A stretch of 58,660 nucleotides of DNA, from contig CAYSHC010000019.1 of assembly GCA_964430855.1 (NCBI GenBank), positions 1 to 58,660 of the forward strand, written 5' to 3'. A model generated the notes under the pieces. It did no database searches. It saw nothing but the letters and a program-made list of their open reading frames with translations, and was not told the DNA's origin. Shown piece by piece: positions 9,573 through 18,330 of this stretch. This DNA is from JAEZDP01 sp964430855. GTDB lineage: Bacteria; Acidobacteriota; Vicinamibacteria; Vicinamibacterales; Vicinamibacteraceae. The translations under genes were made by a program, and so were the position numbers. Each line of letters opens with the position of its first letter. Within the stretch, counting starts at the first letter, position 1.

Positions 9573-9803
9573 GTGCGCAAGGACCCCGGGCTCGCGGCCG
9601 TCCTCAGCCTGATCGTCCCCGGCGTCGGGCAGGTCTACAACGGGGAGTTCCTGCGCGCGATCTTCTGGCTGATCATCACGCCGGGGTTCTGGGTGGGCAC
9701 TGGAGGCATCCTGGGCTGGGTTTGCCACATCGTCTCGGCGGGCACGGCCTACCACCGCGCGCGTGTCCACAACGCCCGGCTTCTGCAGGGCGGCCTTCCA
9801 TGA
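9573..9803 (+). CDS. Small two-helix membrane protein (TM2-like)
   Basis: A 76-residue protein. PGLAAVLSLIVPGVGQVYNG at the start and a second hydrophobic stretch (about 27-53) give a TM2-like hairpin of two membrane helices with a Pro-Gly-hydrophobic-Gln turn. Function is unknown; such proteins often sit beside envelope enzymes. GTG 9573 is the only start that gives the typical RKDPGLA opening, and TATCCT lies 7 bases upstream. The stop overlaps the start of the M1 peptidase gene (ATGA, 9800-9803), so the two are translationally coupled. Confidence 0.8.
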   Translation: MRKDPGLAAVLSLIVPGVGQVYNGEFLRAIFWLIITPGFWVGTGGILGWVCHIVSAGTAYHRARVHNARLLQGGLP

Positions 9804-11689
9804 CGGCCTGGCGCACTGCCGCGCTCCTCGTCACGCTCGCCATGGTCCTCGCTGCCGGCTGCCGCGGCAGCGAGGATGCCGACGCCCACGACCCCATGAT
9901 CGTCGTCGACGACATCCACTCGTACGCCCGCGCCCGCGAGGCCCGCGTCACCCACGTCGCGCTCGACCTCACGGTGGACTTCGAGAGCCGCAGCCTCCGG
10001 GGCACCGCCACCCTCGGCATCGAGCGCGCCCCCGGCGCGGAGACCCTGGTGGTCGACACGCGCGACCTCCGGATCGGCGGCGTCACCGACCAGGAGGGTC
10101 GCCCCCTGTCCTACCGGCTCGGGGATGCCGACCCGCTGCTCGGCCAGCCGCTCACGATCGCGCTCGACGAGGACACGTCGGCCGTGACCGTCGCGTACGG
10201 CACGACGCCGGCCGCCGCGGCGCTGCAGTGGCTGACGCCGGAGCAGACCGCAGGCAAGCGGTATCCCTATCTCTACTCGCAGGGCCAGGCCATCCTCACG
10301 AGGACGTGGATTCCCACGCAGGACACGCCATCGGTCCGCCAGACCTACGAGGCGCGGATCACCGTGCCCGAGCCGCTCGTGGCCGTGATGGCCGCCGAGA
10401 TGCTCACGCCCGAGGGCATCCCGGCAGCCGACGGGCACCGGACGTTCGAGTTCCGGATGCGCGATCCCATCCCGCCCTACCTCTTCGCGCTGGCCGTCGG
10501 CGAGATCGCGTTCCACGAGGTGGGGCCCCGCACCGGGGTGTACGCCGAGCCCTCCGTCCTCGAGCGCGCGGCGGCGGAGTTTGTCGACCTCGAAGCGATG
10601 ATGGCCGCCGCCGAGACCATCGGCGGCCCGTACAGGTGGGGCCGCTACGACGTGCTCGTCATGCCGCCGTCCTTTCCGTACGGCGGCATGGAGAACCCGC
10701 GGCTTACGTTTGCGACGCCGACGATTCTCGCCGGCGACAGGTCGCTGGTCTCGCTCATCGCGCACGAGCTCGCGCACTCGTGGTCGGGCAACCTCGTCAC
10801 CAACGCCACATGGGGCGACTTCTGGCTCAACGAGGGGTTCACCTCGTACTTCGAGAACCGGATCATGGAGGCGCTCTACGGGCCGGGTCGCGCCGCGATG
10901 CTGGCGCGCCTCGCCTACAACGGCCTGCTCGAGGAGATGGCGGCGCTCCCGCCGAAGGACACGGCGCTCGTCCTCGACCTCCAGGGCCGTGACCCCGACG
11001 ATGGCGTCAACGCCATCGCGTACGACAAGGGCGCGCTGCTGCTGTTCACCATCGAGCACCTGGTTGGGCGCGAGCGGTTCGACCCCTGGCTCCGGGGCTA
11101 CTTCAACAGGCACGCCTTCCAGCCCATGACGACCGACAGGTTCGTCGCCGACCTGCGCGAGCACCTGCTCCAGGGCGAGGCCGCGCTCGAGTCGACGCTC
11201 CGCCTCGACGCGTGGCTCTACGGCCCCGGCCTCCCGTCCAACGCCCACGTGCCCGAGTCGGAGGCCTTCGACAGGGTCGACGGCCAGGTGGCCGGCTTCA
11301 TCGCCGGCACGCGCGCCGCGGACCTCGACACCCGCAACTGGTCGCCGCAGGAGTGGCAGCACATGCTGGAGTCGCTGCGGACGCGGGCGCTGACGCCCGC
11401 GCAGCTGCGCGACCTCGACACGACCTTCGGTTTCACGGCCAGCGGCAACAGCGAGGTGCTGTTTGCCTGGCTGCGTATCGCGATTGCCAACAGGTACGAG
11501 CCCGCGATGCCGGTGCTCGAGCGGTTCCTGCTGGAGCAGGGGCGCCGCAAGTTCCTGCGACCGCTCTACGAAGACCTCATGAAGACCGACTGGGGCCAGG
11601 CCGAGGCCCGCCGCATCTACGCCATGGCGCGGCCCGGCTACCACAGCGTCGCCACTGGCACGCTCGACGCCATCGTCGGCGCGCCCTGA
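9800..11689 (+). CDS. M1 family metallopeptidase, lipoprotein (LTA4 hydrolase-like)
   Basis: A 629-residue M1 aminopeptidase. A lipoprotein signal ends at Cys21 (VLAAGC), so the enzyme is probably anchored in the periplasm or outer membrane. The exopeptidase motif GGMENP (295-300), zinc site HELAH (322-326) and third ligand Glu345 in WLNEGF are all present. The C-terminal helical region and overall length resemble the leukotriene A4 hydrolase/cold-active aminopeptidase branch. It removes N-terminal residues from peptides. The start at 9800 overlaps the preceding gene by four bases. It converges on the exonuclease III gene, with 15 bp between them. Confidence 0.93.
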   Translation: MTAWRTAALLVTLAMVLAAGCRGSEDADAHDPMIVVDDIHSYARAREARVTHVALDLTVDFESRSLRGTATLGIERAPGAETLVVDTRDLRIGGVTDQEGRPLSYRLGDADPLLGQPLTIALDEDTSAVTVAYGTTPAAAALQWLTPEQTAGKRYPYLYSQGQAILTRTWIPTQDTPSVRQTYEARITVPEPLVAVMAAEMLTPEGIPAADGHRTFEFRMRDPIPPYLFALAVGEIAFHEVGPRTGVYAEPSVLERAAAEFVDLEAMMAAAETIGGPYRWGRYDVLVMPPSFPYGGMENPRLTFATPTILAGDRSLVSLIAHELAHSWSGNLVTNATWGDFWLNEGFTSYFENRIMEALYGPGRAAMLARLAYNGLLEEMAALPPKDTALVLDLQGRDPDDGVNAIAYDKGALLLFTIEHLVGRERFDPWLRGYFNRHAFQPMTTDRFVADLREHLLQGEAALESTLRLDAWLYGPGLPSNAHVPESEAFDRVDGQVAGFIAGTRAADLDTRNWSPQEWQHMLESLRTRALTPAQLRDLDTTFGFTASGNSEVLFAWLRIAIANRYEPAMPVLERFLLEQGRRKFLRPLYEDLMKTDWGQAEARRIYAMARPGYHSVATGTLDAIVGAP

Positions 11690-11704
11690 GCTCCCTCGCT
11701 CAGG

Positions 11705-12451
11705 TCACGCGAAGGTCACCGTCAGCGGCGCGTGGTCGCTCGTGCCGAACTCGCGCCGGCTCTCCGCCGCGATGGCGCGCGCGGCCAGATCGGCGCTGGC
11801 CAGCACGTAGTCGATGCGCCAGCCGATGTTGCGCTGGCGGAGGTTCCGCCACGGCGCCCACCAGGTGAAGATGTCGTCGGCTTCAGGGTGCAGCGCGCGG
11901 TGGACGTCCACGAGGCCGAACCCGATGACCGCCTCGAGACGCTCGCGCTCGTCCGGCCGCTGGCCGACGGCGTTGGCCTTCCGCTCCTTCGGATGGACGT
12001 CCATGTCCGTCCTGGCGACGTTGAGGTCGCCGCAGATGACGACCGTCCGGCCCGCGCGCTGGGCCTCGGCGGCGTAGTTGCCGAGGGCCTCGAGGAAGCG
12101 CAGCTTCGCCTCGTAGTCCTTCCCGCCGTTCGGCACGTAGACGCTCAGTACCTCGAGCCCGTCCATCTGCACGCTGGCTGCGCGGTGCTCCATGTCGAAG
12201 GAGGGGTGCGCCATGCAGATCGTCTCGTGCGCGAGGGGCCGCCGCACGAGGATCGCGACGCCCGAGTAGCCGCCGCCGCCGTGCCAGCACGACCAGTAGT
12301 CGTCCCGGCCCGAGAGGACGAGCGGCACCTTGTCGGGGTGGGCCTTGACCTCCTGCAGGCACACCACGTCGGGCTGCTCGGTGTCGAGCCACTCGCTCAC
12401 CTGCGCGGCGCGCGCGCGAATGCCGTTGACGTTCCAGGTCGTGATCTTCAC
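11705..12451 (-). CDS. xthA: Exodeoxyribonuclease III
   Basis: A 248-residue exonuclease III/AP endonuclease, which incises DNA at abasic sites in base-excision repair. The start MKITTWNVNGIRAR, metal ligand Glu34 in CLQEVK, YVPNG (105-109), GDLNVARTD (141-149) and the terminal GTSDHAPLTV are the family signature residues. The in-frame GTG at 12457 is possible, but GTG 12451 gives the usual MKI start and lies 7 bases after TAGCCT, the leaderless spacing seen elsewhere here. It is divergent from the aminotransferase gene. Confidence 0.95.
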   Translation of the reverse strand: MKITTWNVNGIRARAAQVSEWLDTEQPDVVCLQEVKAHPDKVPLVLSGRDDYWSCWHGGGGYSGVAILVRRPLAHETICMAHPSFDMEHRAASVQMDGLEVLSVYVPNGGKDYEAKLRFLEALGNYAAEAQRAGRTVVICGDLNVARTDMDVHPKERKANAVGQRPDERERLEAVIGFGLVDVHRALHPEADDIFTWWAPWRNLRQRNIGWRIDYVLASADLAARAIAAESRREFGTSDHAPLTVTFA

Positions 12452-12458
12452 GGCCACT

Positions 12459-12464
12459 AGGCTA
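12459..12464 (-). promoter_or_regulatory. -10 element, predicted leaderless start of xthA
   Basis: TAGCCT on the minus strand, with 7 bases before the GTG at 12451. It decides between two in-frame GTG codons. Confidence 0.5.
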
Positions 12465-12535
12465 CAGGAGTGCAGCGCGTGCAGACGCGCGCTCCCGGTT
12501 CCTGCTATACATTCAGCGTCCCGAGGAGGTCAGCC

Positions 12536-13702
12536 ATGCCCGTCACCCGTCGCCGGCTGCTGTCGGCTGCGCTGTCTGCCGGCGCAGCGCATGCCGCGTT
12601 TCCCGCGTGGATGTCGGCACGCGGACGCGAGGCCCTCACGGCGGCGGCAGGCGTCATGCCCGCGCGGATGCCCCTGCCACCCGGTGAGGCGGGCCCGCTC
12701 TTCCTCGACAGCAACGAAAATCCGACCGGCCCCTGCCCCGCGGCCGCCGCCGCGATCGCGGGCCTGACGGGGGAAATGGCGCGCTACCCCTTCCGCGGCC
12801 AGCGAGGCCTCGTCGACGCCATCGCGTCGCGGCACGCCACGCGGGGCGACCACCTGGTGCTCGGGTGCGGGTCGACCGAGATCCTCGTGAATGCCGTCCG
12901 CGCGTACACGTCCCCGGCCGCGGGCCTGCTCACGCCGGCGCCCACCTTCGAGATTCCCGCGCGTGTGGCGAGAACGCTCGGACACCCGGTCGTCGAGCGC
13001 CCGGTGACGCCGTCGCTGGACGTGGACCTTGACGACCTGTCGCGCCACGTGCGTGCCGCCGGGCTCGTGTTCCTGTGCAACCCGAACAACCCGACGGGCA
13101 CGGCGCTCCCGCTCGGCGCGGTCACCGACTTCATCCGCTATACGCGGCGGAGGGCACCCGACGCCGTCATCCTGCTCGACGAGGCCTACATCGAGTACGC
13201 CGACGGGCGCGGCGTGGCGTCCGCGGAGGCGATGGCCCTCGCCATGCCCAACGTCATCGTCAGCCGGACGTTCTCGAAGGCTTTCGGCATGGCCGGCCTG
13301 CGCGTCGGGTACGCGATCGGCCAGCCGGCCACGCTGGCGGCCCTCCAGCGGCAGGCGATGCCGATGAGCGTCAACACGCTTGCCCTGCACGCGGCCCGTG
13401 CCGCCGTCGAGGACGCGCAGTTCTTGCCGCGTGAGGTCGCGAGGAACGCGGAGGTCCGAAGGTTCCTCGCGGAGAAGTTCACCGCTGCCGGGTGCGCCGT
13501 GCCCGTCTCGCACACGAACTTCCTGATGGTCGACCTGAAACGCGACCCGGCGGCGTTCCGGGCGGGATGCGACGCCGCCGCCGTCCACATCGGCAGGCGG
13601 TTTCCGGATCTCGAGGGCCACGTCAGGATCTCGCTCGGCACGATGGCGGAACTGGAGCGCGCCTGGGCGGTCTTCGAGCCGCTGCTGTCGGCCGCCGCCT
13701 GA
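12536..13702 (+). CDS. Aminotransferase class I/II, HisC-like, with a Tat-type signal
   Basis: A 388-residue fold-type I PLP aminotransferase closest to histidinol-phosphate aminotransferase. FLDSNENPTGP (56-66), CNPNNPTGT (181-189), LLDEAYIEY (213-221) and the PLP lysine K248 in SRTFSKAFGMAGLRVGYA are present. The N-terminus is a twin-arginine leader, VTRRRLLSAALSAGA, ending in an Ala-rich cleavage region. Export of a PLP enzyme is unusual; Tat would carry it folded with cofactor. No his genes are nearby, so a role in histidine synthesis is doubtful. The start is firm: GAGGAGG lies 8 bases before the ATG, and TATACA (12505-12510) is a likely -10. Confidence 0.85.
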   Translation: MPVTRRRLLSAALSAGAAHAAFPAWMSARGREALTAAAGVMPARMPLPPGEAGPLFLDSNENPTGPCPAAAAAIAGLTGEMARYPFRGQRGLVDAIASRHATRGDHLVLGCGSTEILVNAVRAYTSPAAGLLTPAPTFEIPARVARTLGHPVVERPVTPSLDVDLDDLSRHVRAAGLVFLCNPNNPTGTALPLGAVTDFIRYTRRRAPDAVILLDEAYIEYADGRGVASAEAMALAMPNVIVSRTFSKAFGMAGLRVGYAIGQPATLAALQRQAMPMSVNTLALHAARAAVEDAQFLPREVARNAEVRRFLAEKFTAAGCAVPVSHTNFLMVDLKRDPAAFRAGCDAAAVHIGRRFPDLEGHVRISLGTMAELERAWAVFEPLLSAAA

Positions 13703-13755
13703 TGTAGCCTTGTCGGGACTTTCTTGACCTGCTGACCGAGTACCGGACGACTCCG

Positions 13756-15075
13756 ATGAGACGATTTGCCGCTGCCCTGGCGATCTGCGCCACCCTGCTG
13801 TCCGCGTCCCTCGCCCTGGCGCAGGGACTGCCCCAGGCTTCACCTGCCTCGCAAGGCCTGTCGGCCGAGCGGCTCGCCACCCTCGACGCCGTGATGCAGA
13901 CGGCCGTCGACACAGGGAAGGTGGCGGGCACCGTGACGCTCGTCGCCCGCAACGGGAAGGTCGTGCATCACAAGGCCGTCGGCTTCCGCGACGTCGAGTC
14001 GCGGGCGCCGATGCAGACCGACACGATCTTCCGCATCGCGTCGATGTCGAAGGCCGTGACGAGCGTGGCCGTGATGATGCTCGTCGAGGAGGGCAAGGTG
14101 CTGCTCGACGACCCGGTGTCGCGCTTCATCCCCTCGTTTGCCGACACGACGGTCGTGGTGCGGCCGCCTGCCGGCAGCCCGTCGAACGCGAAGCCGGGCA
14201 CGGCCCCCGCGCTGCGCCCGATCACGATCCGCCACCTGCTGACGCACACGGCGGGCGTCTCGTACGGCGGCGGGTCGCCGTTCGAGGACGCCTACAAGGA
14301 AGCCGGCGTCCACGGCTGGTACTTCGCCGACAAGGCCGAGCCCATCGCGGTGACCATCGACAGGCTCGCGAAGCTGCCTTTCGACTACCAGCCGGGCGAG
14401 CGCTACATCTACGGCTTCAGCACCGACATCCTCGGCGTCGTCGTCGAGAAGGCGAGCGGAATGTCGCTCGACGAGTTCTTCCGGACGCGCATCTTCGAGC
14501 CGCTGAAGATGACCGACACGCACTTCTACCTGCCCCGGGAGAAGCGTGACCGCCTCGCCACGGTGTACTCGCTCACGTCGCTCGACGGCCGCATCACGCG
14601 TGCCGGCCAGGAGAAGACCGGCCAGGGCGACTACGTGGACGGGCCGCGCCAGTCGTTCTCGGGCGGCGCCGGCCTGCTCTCGACCAGCAGCGACTACGCC
14701 CGGTTCCTCCAGATGCTGCTCAACGGCGGCGAGCTCGACGGCGTGCGCCTCCTCAGCCCGAAGACCGTGGAGCTGATGACGTCGAACCATGTCGACGACA
14801 TGTACCAGAACGGCCGGTTCGGGTTCGGCCTCGGCTTCGAGATCACCGAGCACGTCGGCCGGTCGGGACGGCACGGCTCGGTCGGCGAGTTCGGGTGGGG
14901 CGGCGCGTACTTCACCAAGTACTGGGTGGACCCGCAGGAGCGGCTCGTGGTCGTCTTCATGACCCAGCTGCTGCCGTCGGCGGGGCTCGACCTTCAGAAC
15001 AAGCTGCGCACGCTCGTCTACTCCGCCCTCGTCGAGAGCCACGAACCCGTGCTGTCGCAGGCGGCTTCCCGTTGA
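13756..15075 (+). CDS. Secreted serine hydrolase (beta-lactamase/family VIII esterase-like)
   Basis: A 439-residue class C beta-lactamase-fold hydrolase with a signal peptide (about 1-22, ending ALAQ). The nucleophile is Ser96 in the SxxK motif SMSK (96-99). The second motif is YIYGFSTD in place of the usual YxN, and a glycine-rich HGSVGEFGWGG stretch lies near the third motif. This fits EstB-like esterases rather than true beta-lactamases. Its substrate is unknown. Its stop overlaps the TTG start of the following barrel gene, suggesting coupling. Confidence 0.88.
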   Translation: MRRFAAALAICATLLSASLALAQGLPQASPASQGLSAERLATLDAVMQTAVDTGKVAGTVTLVARNGKVVHHKAVGFRDVESRAPMQTDTIFRIASMSKAVTSVAVMMLVEEGKVLLDDPVSRFIPSFADTTVVVRPPAGSPSNAKPGTAPALRPITIRHLLTHTAGVSYGGGSPFEDAYKEAGVHGWYFADKAEPIAVTIDRLAKLPFDYQPGERYIYGFSTDILGVVVEKASGMSLDEFFRTRIFEPLKMTDTHFYLPREKRDRLATVYSLTSLDGRITRAGQEKTGQGDYVDGPRQSFSGGAGLLSTSSDYARFLQMLLNGGELDGVRLLSPKTVELMTSNHVDDMYQNGRFGFGLGFEITEHVGRSGRHGSVGEFGWGGAYFTKYWVDPQERLVVVFMTQLLPSAGLDLQNKLRTLVYSALVESHEPVLSQAASR

Positions 15076-16373
15076 CGCGCCCGCAACGTCCCACCTGGCG
15101 GCACGCCACGGTGGCCGTGGCACTCGCTGCCGGTATCGCCGGCAGCGCGGTGACGGCTGCGGCCCAGCCGCAGCAGCCGGTCACCACGCCCCGCACGCCA
15201 CACGCGCCGGGCAGCGACCACGGAGGGCCAGGAGGGCCGTCCCTGCCCGGCGGAGACAGCCGGCGTAGCGCCGGGACGGCGGCGCTTCGCCTGTCCCGGA
15301 CGGTCGGCGACGCCCAGGATGACGGTGCGCTGGACGTCTGGATCGACCGTGCCCAGCGCTGGTTCGACCCGGAGCGGGAGGGCTTCTACCCCTGGGTCGG
15401 CAGCATCATGCCCAGCGGCTGGATGGCCGTCGGCGGCGGCTACCGGCGGACGCTGGCGCGGGGCATCCGGGCCGACGCCATGGCGGGCATCTCGCTGCGA
15501 AACTACAAGCTGCTCGACGCGACGCTGAGCGTCCCGGTGACCGGCGACGACACCGTCGCCGTGGACTTCCACACGCGCCTGATGGACGCGCCACGCGTCA
15601 ACCTCCACGGCGTGGGCAACGACTCGCTGGTCGAGTCGCGATCGCGCTTCGACTACGAGCCCAGGCTGCTCGAGGCGCGCGTGCGCGTCCGCCCGCAGGA
15701 GGGCATCGAGGTTGGCGGCAGCCTCGGGCTGCTGCACATCGACACCGGCCCTGGGGCGGGCGACCATCCCGCGACCGACGTCTTCACGCCCGAAGAGGTG
15801 CCCGGTCTCGGCGACTCGGCCAGCTACAGGGCCGTTGGCCTCTTCGCGCAGGTGGACAGGCGCGACGCGCCGGAGTTCGCACGCCGGGGCGGCTGGTACC
15901 GTGCCGACTGGGCCGTGTTTGCCGACGGCGCCGACCGCCCGTACGGCCACCAGCGGCTCGATCTGGACCTCAGGCAGTTCTTCCCGGTGTTCGACGAGCG
16001 GCACGCCGTGCTCACGCGCGGCGTGGTCTCCGCCACCAACGCGTCGGGCGACGACGTGGTGCCGCACTTCATGATGCCGATGCTCGGTGACGGCGAGAAC
16101 CTGCGCGGGTTCGTGAACCAGCGGTTCGTGGACCGCCAGCGGCTGCTGCTCCAGGGCGAGTATCGCTACAGGCTGAACGACCGCATGCACGTCGCGGGGT
16201 TCGTCGACCTCGGGCGCGTCGGCCAGGACTTCGGCGACCTGTCGCCGGGGGGCTTCCACACCGCCGGTGGCGCGGGCATCCGCGTCACGACGCCCGACGG
16301 GCTGGGCATACGCGTCGACCTCGCACGCAGCGCGGAGCGCTGGTCGTTCATCGTCTCGAGCGTCATCTTCTGA
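15072..16373 (+). CDS. BamA/TamA-type outer-membrane beta-barrel protein
   Basis: A protein of about 433 residues with a signal peptide (AVALAAGIAGSAVTAAA) and a Gly/Pro/Ser-rich linker, then strand-rich sequence ending in a barrel of the Omp85/surface-antigen type (GDGENLRGFVNQRF, RLLLQGEYRYRL, ending FIVSSVIF with a terminal Phe). No POTRA domain is evident. No ATG gives a sensible start; TTG 15072 overlaps the preceding stop and precedes the leader directly, so I prefer it. The linker DNA (about 15222-15245) contains a sequence resembling the GGACGGCC repeat, which suggests repeat DNA absorbed into the coding region. Confidence 0.72.
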   Translation: MTRPQRPTWRHATVAVALAAGIAGSAVTAAAQPQQPVTTPRTPHAPGSDHGGPGGPSLPGGDSRRSAGTAALRLSRTVGDAQDDGALDVWIDRAQRWFDPEREGFYPWVGSIMPSGWMAVGGGYRRTLARGIRADAMAGISLRNYKLLDATLSVPVTGDDTVAVDFHTRLMDAPRVNLHGVGNDSLVESRSRFDYEPRLLEARVRVRPQEGIEVGGSLGLLHIDTGPGAGDHPATDVFTPEEVPGLGDSASYRAVGLFAQVDRRDAPEFARRGGWYRADWAVFADGADRPYGHQRLDLDLRQFFPVFDERHAVLTRGVVSATNASGDDVVPHFMMPMLGDGENLRGFVNQRFVDRQRLLLQGEYRYRLNDRMHVAGFVDLGRVGQDFGDLSPGGFHTAGGAGIRVTTPDGLGIRVDLARSAERWSFIVSSVIF

Positions 16374-16401
16374 CGCGCGCGTCGCCTGGCCCGGCCGCGA
16401 T

Positions 16402-18330
16402 TCAGCGCGGGGCCGGCCTCGGCGAGCGCTGGGCGTCGCGATGGCCCTCGATGCGCGCGTCGAGCCGCACGAGGTCGAGCAGCTCGGCGTGCCCGTCTTC
16501 GAACAGCACGGCGAGCCGCTGTCCCTCGTCCACGCTGCGGACGCCCTCGCCGCCGCTGCCGCGCTGACGCAGCAGCGCCAGCTCCGAGCGGTCGCTCAGG
16601 CTCCATGCCCGCACCGTGCCGTCGCGCCCCGTCGATACGAGCACGTCATCGTCGAGGAAGTCGAGGTCCGTCACGAGGCGCGCGTGGCCGGTGAGCGAAC
16701 CGGCGCGCGCGCCTGACGTCGCGTCGAAGACGTCGATGGCGCCGGCCCATGTGCCGGCCGCCAGCAGGCCCGACGGCTCGTGGTAGGCGAGGACAAACGG
16801 CGCGCTCGACGTCTCGAGCGTCCGGAACGCATGGCCGTCGGCGACGTCGCGGATGACGATGCGGCGATCCCGGTAACCCGTGAAGAGGCGCGACGCGTGG
16901 GCGTCGAAGCGCACGGAGAGCAGGTCGGCGCCGTCGCCCTCGACCGCGTAGAGGCGGCGGCCATCGGCGTTGCTGACGAGCGTGAGCCGCCCGCCGACCT
17001 CGCCGACGGCCGTCAACCGTCCGTCGGCGGACATCGCGACCGAGTACGCCTCGCCGTCGTCGAGCGTCAGCAACGGAACCGCGCCGTTCCTGTCGTGGCG
17101 CCATACGCGCAGCAGCGGAGCGAACCCCGCGGACGCGAACAACTGCCCGGCGGCATCGACGGCCACCTGCGCCAGCCGCGCGCCGTGGCGGGCGACGTGC
17201 GGCGCCCCGCCGGCGTGCAGCACGTCGAGGCGGCCGTCCGAGCGGCCAAACACCGGATGCAGCCCCATCCGGTCCGTGTCGAGCGACGCCGACAGCGGCG
17301 CCGACGGCGAAGCCGGCAGGAGGGTGACGGGAGGGGTCAGGTCCCAGAGCCGAATGCTGCCCTGGGCCGACGCGATGAGCAGCCTGTCGCCCGCGGCGGA
17401 GAACCGCGCGTCGTACCAGCCCTGCGAGGCGCCGATCTCGTCACGCAGCAGCGAGCCCGTCTCCACGTCCCAGATCTCGACGCGCCACCAGCCGGCCGAG
17501 GCCAGCTGCCGGGAGTCGGACGAGAAGGCCACGCTCCGGACCGAGCCGTTGCCCGCCGACATCGTGCGCGTCAGCCGGCCCGTGGCGTGGTCCCACAGGC
17601 GAATCGTGCGGTCGACACTGCCCGTCGCCAGCCAGCGCCCGTCCGGGGACCAGGCCACGCGCGACACGAAGCCGTCGTGCCCCGTGGCGCGCCAGCGCAC
17701 GCGGCCGGTTGCCACGTCGGCGACGACGAGCATCCCGTCGTCGAGGCCCGCGGCGATGGCCGTGCCGTCCGGGCTGACGGTCACGCTCGTGACGCCGACG
17801 CCTGGTCCCGCGCTCCACACCGTCCGCGTGGCGCCGTCGGCCAGCGACATGGCGATCACCTCGCCAGGCGCGGCCGCGTCGTCGGCCCGCGCGACGGCGA
17901 GCACCAGGCTCGACGGCATCAGGAGGGCCGCGTCCCTGACCGACGTGCCGGGCAGCGTCCAGCGGCTCGCCGGCGGCTCGTCGTCGGTCGCGTGGACGAC
18001 GATGTGGCCCATGCTGTCCACCGAGTACACGCGCGTACCGCCCGGCAGGAACCCGACGCTGACGATTCGGGCATCGGCGTGCGGGATCCACTGGCGCAGC
18101 CGCGCGCCGTCGCGGACGCGCAGCAGCTGCACACGGCCGTCACGCCCCCCGGAAACGGCGAGCCTGTCGTCTGGGCTGAACTGGACGACGTCCGCTTCCT
18201 GGGCGTGGACCTGGACGTCCCAGATCGAGGGGTAGCGCGCGTACAGCTCGCGCAGCGCCCATCGGCGTGACGGCATGTCGCCGTCGACGAGCGTCTGCTC
18301 CCAGAGCATCTGCTCCGCGACGGGCAGGTT
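16402..18330 (-). CDS. WD40 half of a frameshifted kinase-WD40 gene
   Basis: About 642 codons in the frame +1 relative to the kinase half. From AsnLeuProValAlaGluGln onward it reads as the natural continuation of the kinase linker, followed by WD40-type blades: FSPDDRLAVSGGRDGRVQLL, WSPDGRWLATGSVDRTIRLW, FLDDDVLVSTGRDGTVRAW and others. No convincing independent start with an SD precedes it. WD40 tails on bacterial Ser/Thr kinases act as protein-binding platforms. If the frameshift is real, this segment would be silent or made only by frameshifting. It converges on the barrel gene with a 28-bp gap. Confidence 0.75.
   Translation of the reverse strand, partial: NLPVAEQMLWEQTLVDGDMPSRRWALRELYARYPSIWDVQVHAQEADVVQFSPDDRLAVSGGRDGRVQLLRVRDGARLRQWIPHADARIVSVGFLPGGTRVYSVDSMGHIVVHATDDEPPASRWTLPGTSVRDAALLMPSSLVLAVARADDAAAPGEVIAMSLADGATRTVWSAGPGVGVTSVTVSPDGTAIAAGLDDGMLVVADVATGRVRWRATGHDGFVSRVAWSPDGRWLATGSVDRTIRLWDHATGRLTRTMSAGNGSVRSVAFSSDSRQLASAGWWRVEIWDVETGSLLRDEIGASQGWYDARFSAAGDRLLIASAQGSIRLWDLTPPVTLLPASPSAPLSASLDTDRMGLHPVFGRSDGRLDVLHAGGAPHVARHGARLAQVAVDAAGQLFASAGFAPLLRVWRHDRNGAVPLLTLDDGEAYSVAMSADGRLTAVGEVGGRLTLVSNADGRRLYAVEGDGADLLSVRFDAHASRLFTGYRDRRIVIRDVADGHAFRTLETSSAPFVLAYHEPSGLLAAGTWAGAIDVFDATSGARAGSLTGHARLVTDLDFLDDDVLVSTGRDGTVRAWSLSDRSELALLRQRGSGGEGVRSVDEGQRLAVLFEDGHAELLDLVRLDARIEGHRDAQRSPRPAPR

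Noticed and set aside
9749..11644. A 631-codon frame antisense to the M1 peptidase
   Set aside because: Arg/Gly/Ala-rich shadow sequence with no recognisable motif, against a clear zinc peptidase on the other strand.
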